DNA from: an uncultured Neisseria sp.
Lineage (GTDB): Bacteria; Pseudomonadota; Gammaproteobacteria; Burkholderiales; Neisseriaceae
Length of the DNA stretch: 6,811 nt
Reading direction: 5' to 3'
Assembly (NCBI GenBank): GCA_937919795.1
Contig: CALFOA010000394.1
Location: forward strand, 1-6,811
The translations under genes were made by a program, and so were the position numbers. Shown here in pieces: positions 1 to 5,781 of this stretch (its first letter is position 1; every line of letters starts with the position of its first letter). Under the pieces are notes generated by a model. The model saw nothing but the letters and a program-made list of their open reading frames with translations. It was not told where the DNA came from and did not search any database.

Positions 1-584
1 TCGCTCAAGCGGGTTTGGCGGATTTGATAAACCGTTTTTCCGTCGCGCTCCAGTGGGAAGGCTTGCCACAAGCCATCTTGATGATAGCGTTGCAGAATCA
101 GTTTCAATAATTCATTGATGGGGATATGCGGATGGCTTTCGCCAATGGCGCGGCCGATGGCATTGTTGCGTAAATCGATGCTTTCATCAGCATTGTAAAG
201 CACCTCAAATTCGGTTTGACTTTCGTCGGGCGGGGTGTTGTCTTTTTCATAAGCGTCACCGGCTTGTTTAGCCAGCTCGCTGCTGAACATCGAAGCAATA
301 GAAGCTTGCCACAAAGTATGACGGATAGCATTGACCTGAGTGCCGCGGCCGTGGCGGTTGGCCACATCATCCAAGCCCAACGCGGTGGAGAAGCGTACTG
401 CGTTGCTGGTGATGTTGTCGGCATCATCTCTTTTCATGCCAATGCGCCAGACTGCAATCGGGTGGCTCACAGCAAAGCGGATGATTTTTTCTTTGCGGCT
501 GGCAGTAGGGGAAGCAGGTTGGCAGGCAGTGAGTGCCAACAAGGGCAGCAGGCCGAGCAGCATCAGGCGTTTGGGTAATGTCAT
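1..584 (-). CDS. Outer-membrane lipoprotein, DUF6973-like, 3' end outside window
   Basis: The reading frame is open from ATG at 584 to the window edge, giving 194 residues without a stop. Residues 1-20 form a lipoprotein signal: basic start (K5, R6), a Leu-rich core, then the lipobox L18-T-A-C21. Residue +2 is Gln, so by the Asp+2 rule outer-membrane sorting is expected. The mature part carries NAIRHTLWQ (85-93) and, after an acidic stretch, DLRNNAIGR (137-145). This RH-plus-DL-NN-GR pattern resembles what I remember of the DUF6973 family, whose function is unknown to me; the assignment is from memory and moderate. No strong Shine-Dalgarno is visible before the ATG. The gene lies 60 bp downstream of hscB on the same strand, with a DUS and a possible terminator between them, so co-transcription is uncertain. 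Existence of the gene is secure; the family is not. Confidence 0.8.
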   Translation of the reverse strand, partial: MTLPKRLMLLGLLPLLALTACQPASPTASRKEKIIRFAVSHPIAVWRIGMKRDDADNITSNAVRFSTALGLDDVANRHGRGTQVNAIRHTLWQASIASMFSSELAKQAGDAYEKDNTPPDESQTEFEVLYNADESIDLRNNAIGRAIGESHPHIPINELLKLILQRYHQDGLWQAFPLERDGKTVYQIRQTRLS

Positions 585-614
585 GGTTTAATCGTTATCG
601 AGTAAAAATAAGGA

Positions 615-638
615 ATGCCTGTCTGAAACAACAGGTAT
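615..638 (-). terminator. Possible hscB terminator formed by one DUS and a decayed partner
   Basis: Arms 615-622 (ATGCCTGT) and 631-638 (ACAGGTAT) pair over 8 bp with one mismatch around an 8-nt loop. Read on the minus strand, the hairpin lies just after the hscB stop and is followed by a U-rich stretch (603-613). The left arm is part of the intact DUS at 616-627; the right arm looks like a decayed inverted half. The short, mismatched stem suggests leaky termination at best. Confidence 0.4.
616..627 (+). repeat. DNA uptake sequence, TG-wadDUS dialect
   Basis: Exact TGCCTGTCTGAA, lying between the lipoprotein gene and hscB. In Neisseriaceae the DUS is bound by the minor pilin ComP and raises uptake of kin DNA during natural transformation. 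The flanks are A before and A after, as in all seven copies in the window. Confidence 0.9.
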
Positions 639-644
639 GGTTTA

Positions 645-1148
645 TTAAGGCAGAGCTGCTTGGATTTCCTGGCGCAGTTTATTTAAAAAACGCCCTTGGC
701 GTACGAGTTGGCCGGCTTGTTCGGTTTGTTGTGTGGCAAAAGCTTGGCTAAGTTCGGCGAACAAATTTTGCTGTTCGGCGGCAATTTCTTGATCCAGCGC
801 CAGCAAAGCGGTTTCATTGTGTTCGCTGCGCCCATCTTCCAGTGCTTCGCGCCATTCCATTTGCTGCATCAGAAATTCGGGAGCAAAGCCGGTATGTTCG
901 GGCGCATCGGCATCAATACCTTGGTTTTTTAATAAATAAGCGGCACGGTCTATCGGCGACAGCAGTGTGCGGTAGGCATCGTTGAGGGTGGCCGCCATCA
1001 TCACCGCCTGCTTTTGCTCAAAAGAAGAAGCGGCGGCAAATTTATCGGGATGGAAACGGGCAGCCAGTTGGCGATAGGTCTGCTCGACGGTTTCGCTGTC
1101 GATATCGAAAGTAGGGGGAAGCTGGAAAAGTTGGAAATACTGCGGCAT
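645..1148 (-). CDS. hscB: Fe-S cluster assembly co-chaperone HscB (Hsc20)
   Basis: This 167-residue protein is close to the usual HscB length (171 in E. coli). The N-terminal J domain (about 1-75) has the HPD motif at 33-35 in the context FHPDKF; it stimulates the ATPase of the specialised Hsp70 HscA. The C-terminal helical domain contains FLMQQMEWRE (92-101), the conserved surface that docks the scaffold IscU, followed by Glu/Gln-rich helices to the end. HscB delivers loaded IscU to HscA for cluster transfer in the cytoplasm. The start at 1148 gives the expected MPQYFQLFQLP opening; no strong Shine-Dalgarno precedes it. None of the visible neighbours are isc genes: a lipoprotein gene follows and a divergent oxygenase operon precedes it, so hscB appears to stand apart from hscA and iscU here. 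Confidence 0.95.
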   Translation of the reverse strand: MPQYFQLFQLPPTFDIDSETVEQTYRQLAARFHPDKFAAASSFEQKQAVMMAATLNDAYRTLLSPIDRAAYLLKNQGIDADAPEHTGFAPEFLMQQMEWREALEDGRSEHNETALLALDQEIAAEQQNLFAELSQAFATQQTEQAGQLVRQGRFLNKLRQEIQAALP

Positions 1149-1180
1149 GATGGGATAAACGTTTAAAAATTACGGACGGT

Positions 1181-1209
1181 AGTGTATGGCCTAAGCGGCG
1201 GATAAGCAA
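1181..1209 (-). promoter_or_regulatory. Candidate sigma-70 promoter for hscB
   Basis: On the minus strand, TTGCTT (1204-1209) and TACACT (1181-1186) are separated by exactly 17 bp. The -35 matches consensus at 3 of 6 positions and the -10 at 4 of 6. A poly-A/T run (1210-1217) just upstream could act as an UP element. The predicted leader is about 25-30 nt. This is a by-eye match only. Confidence 0.3.
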
Positions 1210-1264
1210 GAAAAAAACGGCTTGATTTGCAACAATTACCTTAAATTTAACACGTAAAAACAGT

Positions 1265-1292
1265 TTGCCTGCCGCCGCTTTTTCACTAAAAT
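1265..1292 (+). promoter_or_regulatory. Candidate sigma-70 promoter for the oxygenase/ferritin-like operon
   Basis: TTGCCT (1265-1270) and TAAAAT (1287-1292) are separated by 16 bp; they match consensus at 4 of 6 and 5 of 6 positions. The expected start is near 1299, giving a leader of about 30 nt before the ATG at 1330. A second -10-like TATAAG at 1315-1320 has no good -35 and would leave almost no leader. This is a by-eye match only. Confidence 0.35.
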
Positions 1293-1329
1293 TACAGCTT
1301 TTGCCGTTTTTACTTATAAGAATCAAATT

Positions 1330-2208
1330 ATGGGCTTCAAATTAACGCCGATTGATGTGGTCGACAGCATCAGCCAGGCCGATTTTCGCAAACATTATCT
1401 CAAACCGCGCCGTCCGCTGGTGATTAAAAACCTGAGCAAAAACTGGCCGGCGTATGAAAAATGGTCGATGGATTATATGAAAGAAGCCATCGGCGACATC
1501 ATGGTGCCGCTGTACGACAGCAGCAAGGCCGATCCTGCCGCGCCAATTAATGCGGCGACCACCGAAATGAAGTTTGGTGATTATATCGATTTAATTCAGC
1601 GCGAGCCTACCGATTTGCGGATTTTTTTGTTTGATCCGATCAAACACGCCCCTTCGTTACTGAATGATTATGTGTTCCCCAAAGAATTGATGGGCGGTTT
1701 TCTCGATAAATATCCGACCATGTTTTTCGGCGGCATCGGCTCGGAAACCTTTCTGCATTACGATATCGACATGGCGCACATTTTCCATACCCATTTCGGC
1801 CGTAAACACGTTATTTTGTTTGATTACAAATGGAAAGAGCGGCTCTACCGTATTCCTTATGCCACTTATGCGCTGGAAGATTACAGTGTTGAAGCGCCCG
1901 ATATCGAACGATTCCCCGCGCTGGAAGGAGTGGAGGGTATTGAATGTCATCTGGAATACGGCGATACCCTGTTTATGCCCACCGGCTGGTGGCATTGGAT
2001 GAAATATCTGGATGGTTCATTCTCGCTTTCCCTGCGCGCGTGGGACGAAAGCTGGGCGGTAAAAGCGCACAGCGTGTGGAACCTGACCGTGCAGCGCAAG
2101 TTTGATAACTACATGAAAGCGCATTACCGCCAGCGTTATATGGCTTGGAAAGAACAACAGGCAGTCAAACGCGCCCATGCCGCGCTGAGTAAAGGCCTGC
2201 CGCGCTAA
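1330..2208 (+). CDS. JmjC/cupin_8-type Fe(II)/2-oxoglutarate-dependent oxygenase
   Basis: This 292-residue cytoplasmic protein has a cupin_8 (JmjC-like) fold. The N-terminal part (about 13-60) has the typical 'F...YLKPRRPLVIKN' entry strand. The metal-binding triad is visible as H143-x-D145 in FLHYDID and H222 in PTGWWHW; K159 in RKHVILF sits where the 2-oxoglutarate-binding Lys of FIH-like enzymes lies. The strand order HYD, then KxxILF, then ERFP, then WWH, then an aromatic-ended strand follows the human FIH-1 pattern. Family members hydroxylate proteins, RNA or small molecules; the substrate cannot be read here. The C-terminal tail (about 255-292) is basic and helical. The Shine-Dalgarno is weak (AAGAA near 1318-1322). 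The gene is followed 9 bp later by a ferritin-like gene, so the two are almost certainly co-transcribed. All catalytic residues look intact. Confidence 0.85.
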   Translation: MGFKLTPIDVVDSISQADFRKHYLKPRRPLVIKNLSKNWPAYEKWSMDYMKEAIGDIMVPLYDSSKADPAAPINAATTEMKFGDYIDLIQREPTDLRIFLFDPIKHAPSLLNDYVFPKELMGGFLDKYPTMFFGGIGSETFLHYDIDMAHIFHTHFGRKHVILFDYKWKERLYRIPYATYALEDYSVEAPDIERFPALEGVEGIECHLEYGDTLFMPTGWWHWMKYLDGSFSLSLRAWDESWAVKAHSVWNLTVQRKFDNYMKAHYRQRYMAWKEQQAVKRAHAALSKGLPR

Positions 2209-2217
2209 GGCGATAAG

Positions 2218-3048
2218 ATGATGAATCCTTATCCTTTATTGGAAGCCGCTTTATTGGAAAACAATCCGGCAGAAAAATGTCGCTTGGTGCAGCAATTGGC
2301 TGCCGAAGCGGCGGGCGGCTCGTTTACGCGCACAGATACAAAAGCCTTGGATTTCCGCTTGGCTGGCCATCCCGAAAAACCTGAGCTGGTGCCGCCCACC
2401 GAGCTGGTGCAACGCAAAATGACCACACCGCAAGGTTATGGCGCGTTGTTGCATTCTATTTGCCATATCGAATTTAATGCCATCAATCTGGCGCTCGATG
2501 CTGCCTACCGTTTCCGTACACTGCCCGATGAATTTATTGCCGACTGGATACGGGTGGCCAAAGAAGAAGCCGAACATTTCTGCCTGATGCGAGCGCGTTT
2601 GCAGCATTTCGGCTACGATTACGGCGATTTTGAAGCACACGGCCAGCTCTGGGAAATGGCCTACAAAACCGCGTTTGACCCCTTATTGCGGATGGCGTTG
2701 GTACCGCGTGTACTTGAAGCGCGCGGTTTGGACGTTACCCCCGGCATACGTGCCAAAGTGGCGCAGCGGGGCGATACGGAAACCTGCAAAGTGTTGGACA
2801 TTATTTACCGCGATGAAGTCGGCCATGTGCAAATCGGTAATGCTTGGTACCGCCGTTTGTGTGAAGAGCGCGGTTTGGAGCCGACGGCTTTGTTCCGCAA
2901 CTTATTGGCACGTTATGACTTATTTATCTTTCGCGGTTATGTAAATTTGGAAGCGCGTGAGCGGGCGGGCTTCAGCGCATTTGAGCTGGCGATGCTGGAA
3001 GATTTTGAAAAGAGTATGCGTTTGCCAAAACAAAAAACTGCACCTTGA
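2218..3048 (+). CDS. DUF455-family ferritin-like (probable di-iron) protein
   Basis: This 276-residue protein has the DUF455/COG2833 layout. A variable N-terminus (1-75) precedes a four-helix ferritin-like core carrying the expected carboxylate/histidine ligands: E85 in HIEFNAINLALD, E117-A-E-H120, E167 in VLEARGLD, and E200-V-G-H203 in YRDEVGHV. These two ExxH pairs and two single Glu residues are the classic di-iron set; MiaE-type hydroxylases use a related fold. The biochemical role of DUF455 is unknown to me. An AAGG Shine-Dalgarno (2207-2210) overlaps the upstream gene's TAA and lies 7 nt before ATG 2218; a second ATG follows at 2221 and could also be used. The start therefore suggests translational coupling with the oxygenase. 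The last codons form the left arm of the terminator at 3028-3072. Confidence 0.85.
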   Translation: MMNPYPLLEAALLENNPAEKCRLVQQLAAEAAGGSFTRTDTKALDFRLAGHPEKPELVPPTELVQRKMTTPQGYGALLHSICHIEFNAINLALDAAYRFRTLPDEFIADWIRVAKEEAEHFCLMRARLQHFGYDYGDFEAHGQLWEMAYKTAFDPLLRMALVPRVLEARGLDVTPGIRAKVAQRGDTETCKVLDIIYRDEVGHVQIGNAWYRRLCEERGLEPTALFRNLLARYDLFIFRGYVNLEARERAGFSAFELAMLEDFEKSMRLPKQKTAP

Positions 3049-3072
3049 ACGATAGGGTGCAGTTTTTTGTTT
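3028..3072. terminator. Bidirectional intrinsic terminator overlapping the end of the ferritin-like gene
   Basis: Arms 3028-3044 and 3056-3072 pair perfectly over 17 bp with an 11-nt loop; the core is ACTGCACC/GGTGCAGT and the outer part is A/T. Both strands give a GC core followed by a U-run, so it can stop the operon on plus and the OmpA-like gene on minus (stop at 3085). The stop codon of the ferritin-like gene (3046-3048) lies in the loop and its last codons make the left arm. The DUS at 3071 abuts the right arm. Confidence 0.85.
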
Positions 3073-3082
3073 CAGACAGGCA
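3071..3082 (-). repeat. DNA uptake sequence, TG-wadDUS dialect
   Basis: Exact TGCCTGTCTGAA on the minus strand. It begins at the base of the 3028-3072 terminator hairpin and ends 2 bp before the stop codon of the OmpA-like gene. It is a single copy without an inverted partner, since the hairpin here is built from unrelated sequence. Confidence 0.9.
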
Positions 3083-3084
3083 TT

Positions 3085-3789
3085 TTAACGAGCGGGTGGC
3101 ACAGTAGGCTCTACTTGCTCTTCCCAGCCTTGAGGATTCTGCTGGGGAGTAGCAGGTTGATCTTGAGTGGGTGCTTGATTACGGCTACTGTTGAGGAAGG
3201 TCGGTACGCCCGGTTGCGACGGCATGCCGATTACGGAAATCACCACACGGCGATTGGGCTGATTGCAGGCATCTTGGCCATTTTTATCGCTCTTAAAGCG
3301 CTCCGCACAATCCGATACCACTAAATCCTGTGCACCACGACCTTCGGTGCGGATGATATTGGCCGGAATGCCGTCTTTTTGCAGCACCGCCGCTACCGAC
3401 TCGGCGCGTTTTAAGGATAAAGCTTGGTTGGCTTCTGCGCTGCCGACCGGATCAGTATAGCCGATAACATTAACTTGGCGGACAACGGGCAGATTATTGC
3501 TGATTTCACCGGCGGCGGTTTGTACCTGCGCCATGCCTTTTACCGAAAGATCGGCTTTGCCGGTGGCAAACAGATTGCGTGCATCCAGTGTATATTTTTT
3601 CAATTCTTGCGGCTGAGTGTGAGTGGCAGCCGGAGCAGTCGCTTGCTCGGCAGGCGTGTCTTTCACTTCCACATATTCCCAGCCACGCGGCACCGATTTA
3701 TCGAATGTTTCAACGTGGGAATATTGGCAACCGCCGAGAACCAAAAGGGCGGTGAGAGAAGCTAGGACTTTCTTTTGTTGGGCAGACAT
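3085..3789 (-). CDS. OmpA-family peptidoglycan-binding lipoprotein
   Basis: This 234-residue protein has a lipoprotein signal (K6-K7, Leu-rich core, lipobox L18-G-G-C21; +2 is Gln, so outer-membrane sorting is expected). A low-complexity Ala/Thr/Gln linker (45-62) leads to an OmpA C-terminal domain (about 65-188). There D113 in IGYTDPVGS, the segment NQALSLKRAESV (121-132) and NRRVVI (179-184) are the peptidoglycan-contacting motifs. C161 and C175 flank an insert and could form a disulfide. A Pro/Gln-rich tail (190-234) follows the domain. The likely role is anchoring the outer membrane to the cell wall, as for Pal or RmpM. It is not RmpM, which lacks a lipobox as I recall it. Nor is it adjacent to tol genes, so I do not call it Pal. 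A strong AGGAGT Shine-Dalgarno (3795-3800) fixes the start. Transcription should end at the 3028-3072 hairpin. Confidence 0.9.
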   Translation of the reverse strand: MSAQQKKVLASLTALLVLGGCQYSHVETFDKSVPRGWEYVEVKDTPAEQATAPAATHTQPQELKKYTLDARNLFATGKADLSVKGMAQVQTAAGEISNNLPVVRQVNVIGYTDPVGSAEANQALSLKRAESVAAVLQKDGIPANIIRTEGRGAQDLVVSDCAERFKSDKNGQDACNQPNRRVVISVIGMPSQPGVPTFLNSSRNQAPTQDQPATPQQNPQGWEEQVEPTVPPAR

Positions 3790-3875
3790 AAGGGACTCCT
3801 GTATTCATGATGTCTTAATGGATAAAAATGCCATAGGCAAGCATAAATGTCCCCGTTTTGCTGATAGTTTATTGA

Positions 3876-3905
3876 ATCATATTGTTTTAAAATGTTACCT
3901 GAAAA
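3876..3905 (-). promoter_or_regulatory. Candidate sigma-70 promoter for the OmpA-like lipoprotein gene
   Basis: On the minus strand, TTTTCA (3900-3905) and TATGAT (3876-3881) are 18 bp apart, matching consensus at 4 of 6 and 5 of 6 positions. The spacer is very AT-rich. The leader would be about 80 nt, ending in the strong Shine-Dalgarno at 3795-3800. This is a by-eye match only. Confidence 0.3.
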
Positions 3906-3943
3906 AGATTGTTAAGACTAGGGCGAGCTTTAACAGCTTGTTA

Positions 3944-3955
3944 TGCCTGTCTGAA
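3944..3955 (+). repeat. DNA uptake sequence, TG-wadDUS dialect
   Basis: Exact TGCCTGTCTGAA, a single copy in the divergent region between the OmpA-like gene and the ATPase gene, 39 bp before the TTG start. Unlike most copies here it sits at a gene's 5' side, not in a terminator. Confidence 0.9.
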
Positions 3956-3982
3956 AAATGAATGATGATGAAAAAGTTTGAA

Positions 3983-3987
3983 AAGGA
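3983..3987 (+). promoter_or_regulatory. Shine-Dalgarno that supports the TTG start of the ATPase gene
   Basis: AAGGA lies 7 nt before TTG 3995, the ideal distance. An in-frame TGA (3992-3994) directly precedes the TTG, so translation cannot begin further upstream. The first in-frame ATG is about residue 88, just before the Walker A motif. Confidence 0.75.
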
Positions 3988-3994
3988 TATTTGA

Positions 3995-4855
3995 TTGAAA
4001 CTGAAAGCATTTTTAAAGCTGGCCGCTTCGGTGTTACGCCGTTTGGATGCTTGGTTACCGCCCGAGCAAAAAGAGCCGGATTGGTCGGCATTGGCTTACC
4101 GTTGGCAGAGCATAGGCAAAAAAGGCATTCTGGAAAACCTGCCGCGCCCGCACACTTTCCCGCTCAACCGCTTGGCGGCGGTCGGCCAGCAAACCGAGCG
4201 ACTGGTGCGCAATACCGAGCAGTTTTTGGCCGGGCGTCCGGCCAATAATGTGTTGATGAGCGGTGCGCGCGGTACCGGCAAATCTTCACTGGTGAAAGCG
4301 CTGTTGCACGATTACGCCAATCAAGGCCTGCGCCTGATTGAAGTGGATAAAAGCGATTTGGCCACGCTGCCCGCCTTACTGGTTTTATTGAGCGGACGGC
4401 CAGAAAAATTCATCGTGTTTTGCGATGATTTATCCTTCGAGCAGGGCGAAGACGGCTATAAAGCGCTGAAAACCGCGCTCGACGGCGGTTTGTCGCAACG
4501 CTGTGATAATGTGCTGGTGTACGCCACTTCTAACCGCCGCCACTTGATGCCGGAATACATGGACGAAAATCTGGCAGTAACCGGAGAGCGCGGCGAAGTG
4601 CATCCGAAAGAAGCGGTGGAAGAAAAAGTATCGCTGTCCGACCGCTTTGGTTTGTGGCTGAGCTTTTATCCGTTTGATCAAAACGATTATCTCAAAGCGG
4701 TGGAAAACTGGCTCACCGATTTCGGTTTGCCGTTTGACGAAACCGCCCGCCAAGCCGCGCTAAACTGGTCGCTGATGCGCGGCAGCCGCTCCGGCCGCGT
4801 GGCTTGGCAGTTTGCTTGCGACTGGGCGGGGAGGTTGCCGGAAGAGAGAAAGTAG
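3995..4855 (+). CDS. AAA+ ATPase of the DUF815 (COG2607) family, TTG start
   Basis: This 286-residue protein has an N-terminal helical part (1-55) and then 'LNRLAAVGQQTERLVRNTEQFLAG' (57-80), typical of DUF815 just before the P-loop. The AAA+ motifs are all present: Walker A GARGTGKS (90-97), Walker B IVFCDDLSFE (140-149), sensor 1 ATSNRRH (177-183, N180), the arginine-finger segment SDRFGLWLSF (215-224, R217) and the sensor 2 region GSRSGRVAWQF (263-273). DUF815 members are predicted ATPases without a settled role known to me. Translation starts at TTG with a good AAGGA Shine-Dalgarno; an in-frame stop directly upstream excludes a longer protein. GC content is high (44 of 60 bases at 4141-4200), in contrast to the HNH gene downstream. 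The gene appears monocistronic and ends 13 bp before the DUS palindrome that probably terminates it. Confidence 0.88.
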   Translation: MKLKAFLKLAASVLRRLDAWLPPEQKEPDWSALAYRWQSIGKKGILENLPRPHTFPLNRLAAVGQQTERLVRNTEQFLAGRPANNVLMSGARGTGKSSLVKALLHDYANQGLRLIEVDKSDLATLPALLVLLSGRPEKFIVFCDDLSFEQGEDGYKALKTALDGGLSQRCDNVLVYATSNRRHLMPEYMDENLAVTGERGEVHPKEAVEEKVSLSDRFGLWLSFYPFDQNDYLKAVENWLTDFGLPFDETARQAALNWSLMRGSRSGRVAWQFACDWAGRLPEERK

Positions 4856-4868
4856 GATTATTAGGGAT

Positions 4869-4910
4869 TAAGAAATGCCTGTCTGAAAATTTTCAGACAG
4901 GCATTTCTTA
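4869..4910. terminator. Perfect 42-bp palindrome of two inverted DUS, bidirectional terminator
   Basis: The arms 4869-4889 and 4890-4910 are exact reverse complements over 21 bp with no spacer; in RNA the central AAAATTTT would open as a small loop. It contains DUS copies at 4876-4887 (plus) and 4892-4903 (minus). It lies between the convergent ends of the ATPase and HNH genes. The plus-side tail is T-rich (TTTCTTACTTCTT) and the minus-side tail less so, so it should serve the ATPase gene best. Inverted DUS pairs as terminators are well known in Neisseria. Confidence 0.85.
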
Positions 4911-4952
4911 CTTCTTAGGCAATTTCTGCGTTGTTTAAAATATCACTGATGC

Positions 4953-4968
4953 AGGGGTGTCAGCCCCT
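4953..4968. other. Small GC hairpin just downstream of the HNH gene
   Basis: AGGGG (4953-4957) pairs with CCCCT (4964-4968), plus one T-G wobble, around a 4-nt loop. It lies 12 nt beyond the HNH stop codon. No U-run follows directly on either strand, so it is not a standard terminator. It may be a 3'-end structure or a remnant of a repeat. Confidence 0.3.
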
Positions 4969-4979
4969 AAAAATCGAAC

Positions 4980-5744
4980 TTATTTTCTAAAGACTTTTTC
5001 ACGATGCCACTGCAAATACTTTTGGCTCTCTTGATGTAAATGTTCTAATTTCATATCAGAATTGATGCCAAGCAAATTTTGGTTTTTAAGTGTAAGCAGG
5101 GTGCTGATTTGAATCGTTCCATTAATATCAAACGTAATCAAACCATTATCAAACAAAGCATCGATATTCGGCGATAGCATTAAGCCGTTGAATTTATCCA
5201 ATCGCTCTTTATCATCACAAACATGCCAAGGTTTGATATGGCTGGCGATAAGCAAACTTGGCATTTCAATGCCCGAAACAGGGCAACGTGGATACAAAGA
5301 AAGAACCTCTTTTCTGAATCTACCTTGCCCTTTTCTGGCTTTAATCAATGTTTCTGCTTCCGTTTGTTCAATTTTCCCTTCTTCTCTTCGTTGTTCTATC
5401 TCAACGATATCGTCTTCTAACGCTTGGATAGAGGCATCTGAAAATGGTTGATAGATTTCAAATAAACCTCGATCTATTAACCAGAGGAAATTTTGCTGGT
5501 TTGAATAATGTTTTTGTGAATTAGAATTAACACAGAGTGCGTGTAGATTTGCGTGAGTATCATCTTGGTAAGAGGGTTCAATTTGCCATTCATCTTTAAG
5601 CAGCTTAAATTGTTGCTCTACATCCTTAGCTCGAAATCGGGGAGTGCCCGAGTTGTGTAAATACCAAATAATTTCTTTGGTAATTTCCAATGAACCTTCA
5701 ACTTTTTGCCCGTTTATCCATGCAGAATATTTTGCTTGTGACAT
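4980..5744 (-). CDS. HNH endonuclease (HNH_2-type), probable defence or restriction nuclease
   Basis: This 254-residue protein has its nuclease domain at about 143-206. The region includes FRKEVLSLYPRCPVSG (C154), the first His in ASHIKPW (H169), N186 in KFNGLMLSP, and D195 to D199 in IDALFDNGLITF. This order matches the HNH_2 family of restriction-like nucleases. The N-terminal region (1-100) may be a DNA- or target-recognition domain (ITKEIIWYLHNSGTPRFRAKDV looks like a helical segment), and a charged stretch at 105-138 may be coiled coil. I cannot assign that region to a family. AAAGGGA (5749-5755) is a good Shine-Dalgarno 4 nt before ATG 5744. Base composition differs sharply from its neighbours (19 of 60 bases are G/C at 5041-5100), pointing to recent acquisition. 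No methyltransferase is visible, so it may be a solitary or modification-dependent nuclease. The domain call is firm; the biological role is inferred. Confidence 0.8.
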   Translation of the reverse strand: MSQAKYSAWINGQKVEGSLEITKEIIWYLHNSGTPRFRAKDVEQQFKLLKDEWQIEPSYQDDTHANLHALCVNSNSQKHYSNQQNFLWLIDRGLFEIYQPFSDASIQALEDDIVEIEQRREEGKIEQTEAETLIKARKGQGRFRKEVLSLYPRCPVSGIEMPSLLIASHIKPWHVCDDKERLDKFNGLMLSPNIDALFDNGLITFDINGTIQISTLLTLKNQNLLGINSDMKLEHLHQESQKYLQWHREKVFRK

Positions 5745-5781
5745 GATTTCCCTTTGTTAAAAATTTTGTGTTTACTAGCTT

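Noticed and set aside
104..427. Minus-strand open frame of 107 codons at the left end
   Set aside because: It is out of frame with the longer lipoprotein frame starting at 584 and reads as biased low-complexity sequence.
216..578. Plus-strand open frame of 120 codons at the left end
   Set aside because: It lies opposite the lipoprotein frame, which has a signal peptide, a lipobox and conserved-looking motifs. The plus product has no recognisable features.
1241..1250. TTAAATTTAA palindrome as an operator between hscB and the oxygenase operon
   Set aside because: A 10-bp A/T palindrome is expected by chance in AT-rich intergenic DNA and no second half-site or known operator motif is nearby.
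3930..3959. TTAACA / AAAAAT as a promoter for the ATPase gene
   Set aside because: The -10 is poor and the DUS occupies the spacer; the match is no better than chance in this AT-rich stretch.
3991..4248. Alternative start frame overlapping the ATPase 5' end
   Set aside because: It is a shifted frame of the ATPase gene, and the Shine-Dalgarno spacing fits TTG 3995 better.
4953..4968. GC hairpin as the HNH gene terminator
   Set aside because: The stem has only 5 GC-type pairs plus a wobble and no U-run directly follows on the minus strand. It is kept only as a small structure.
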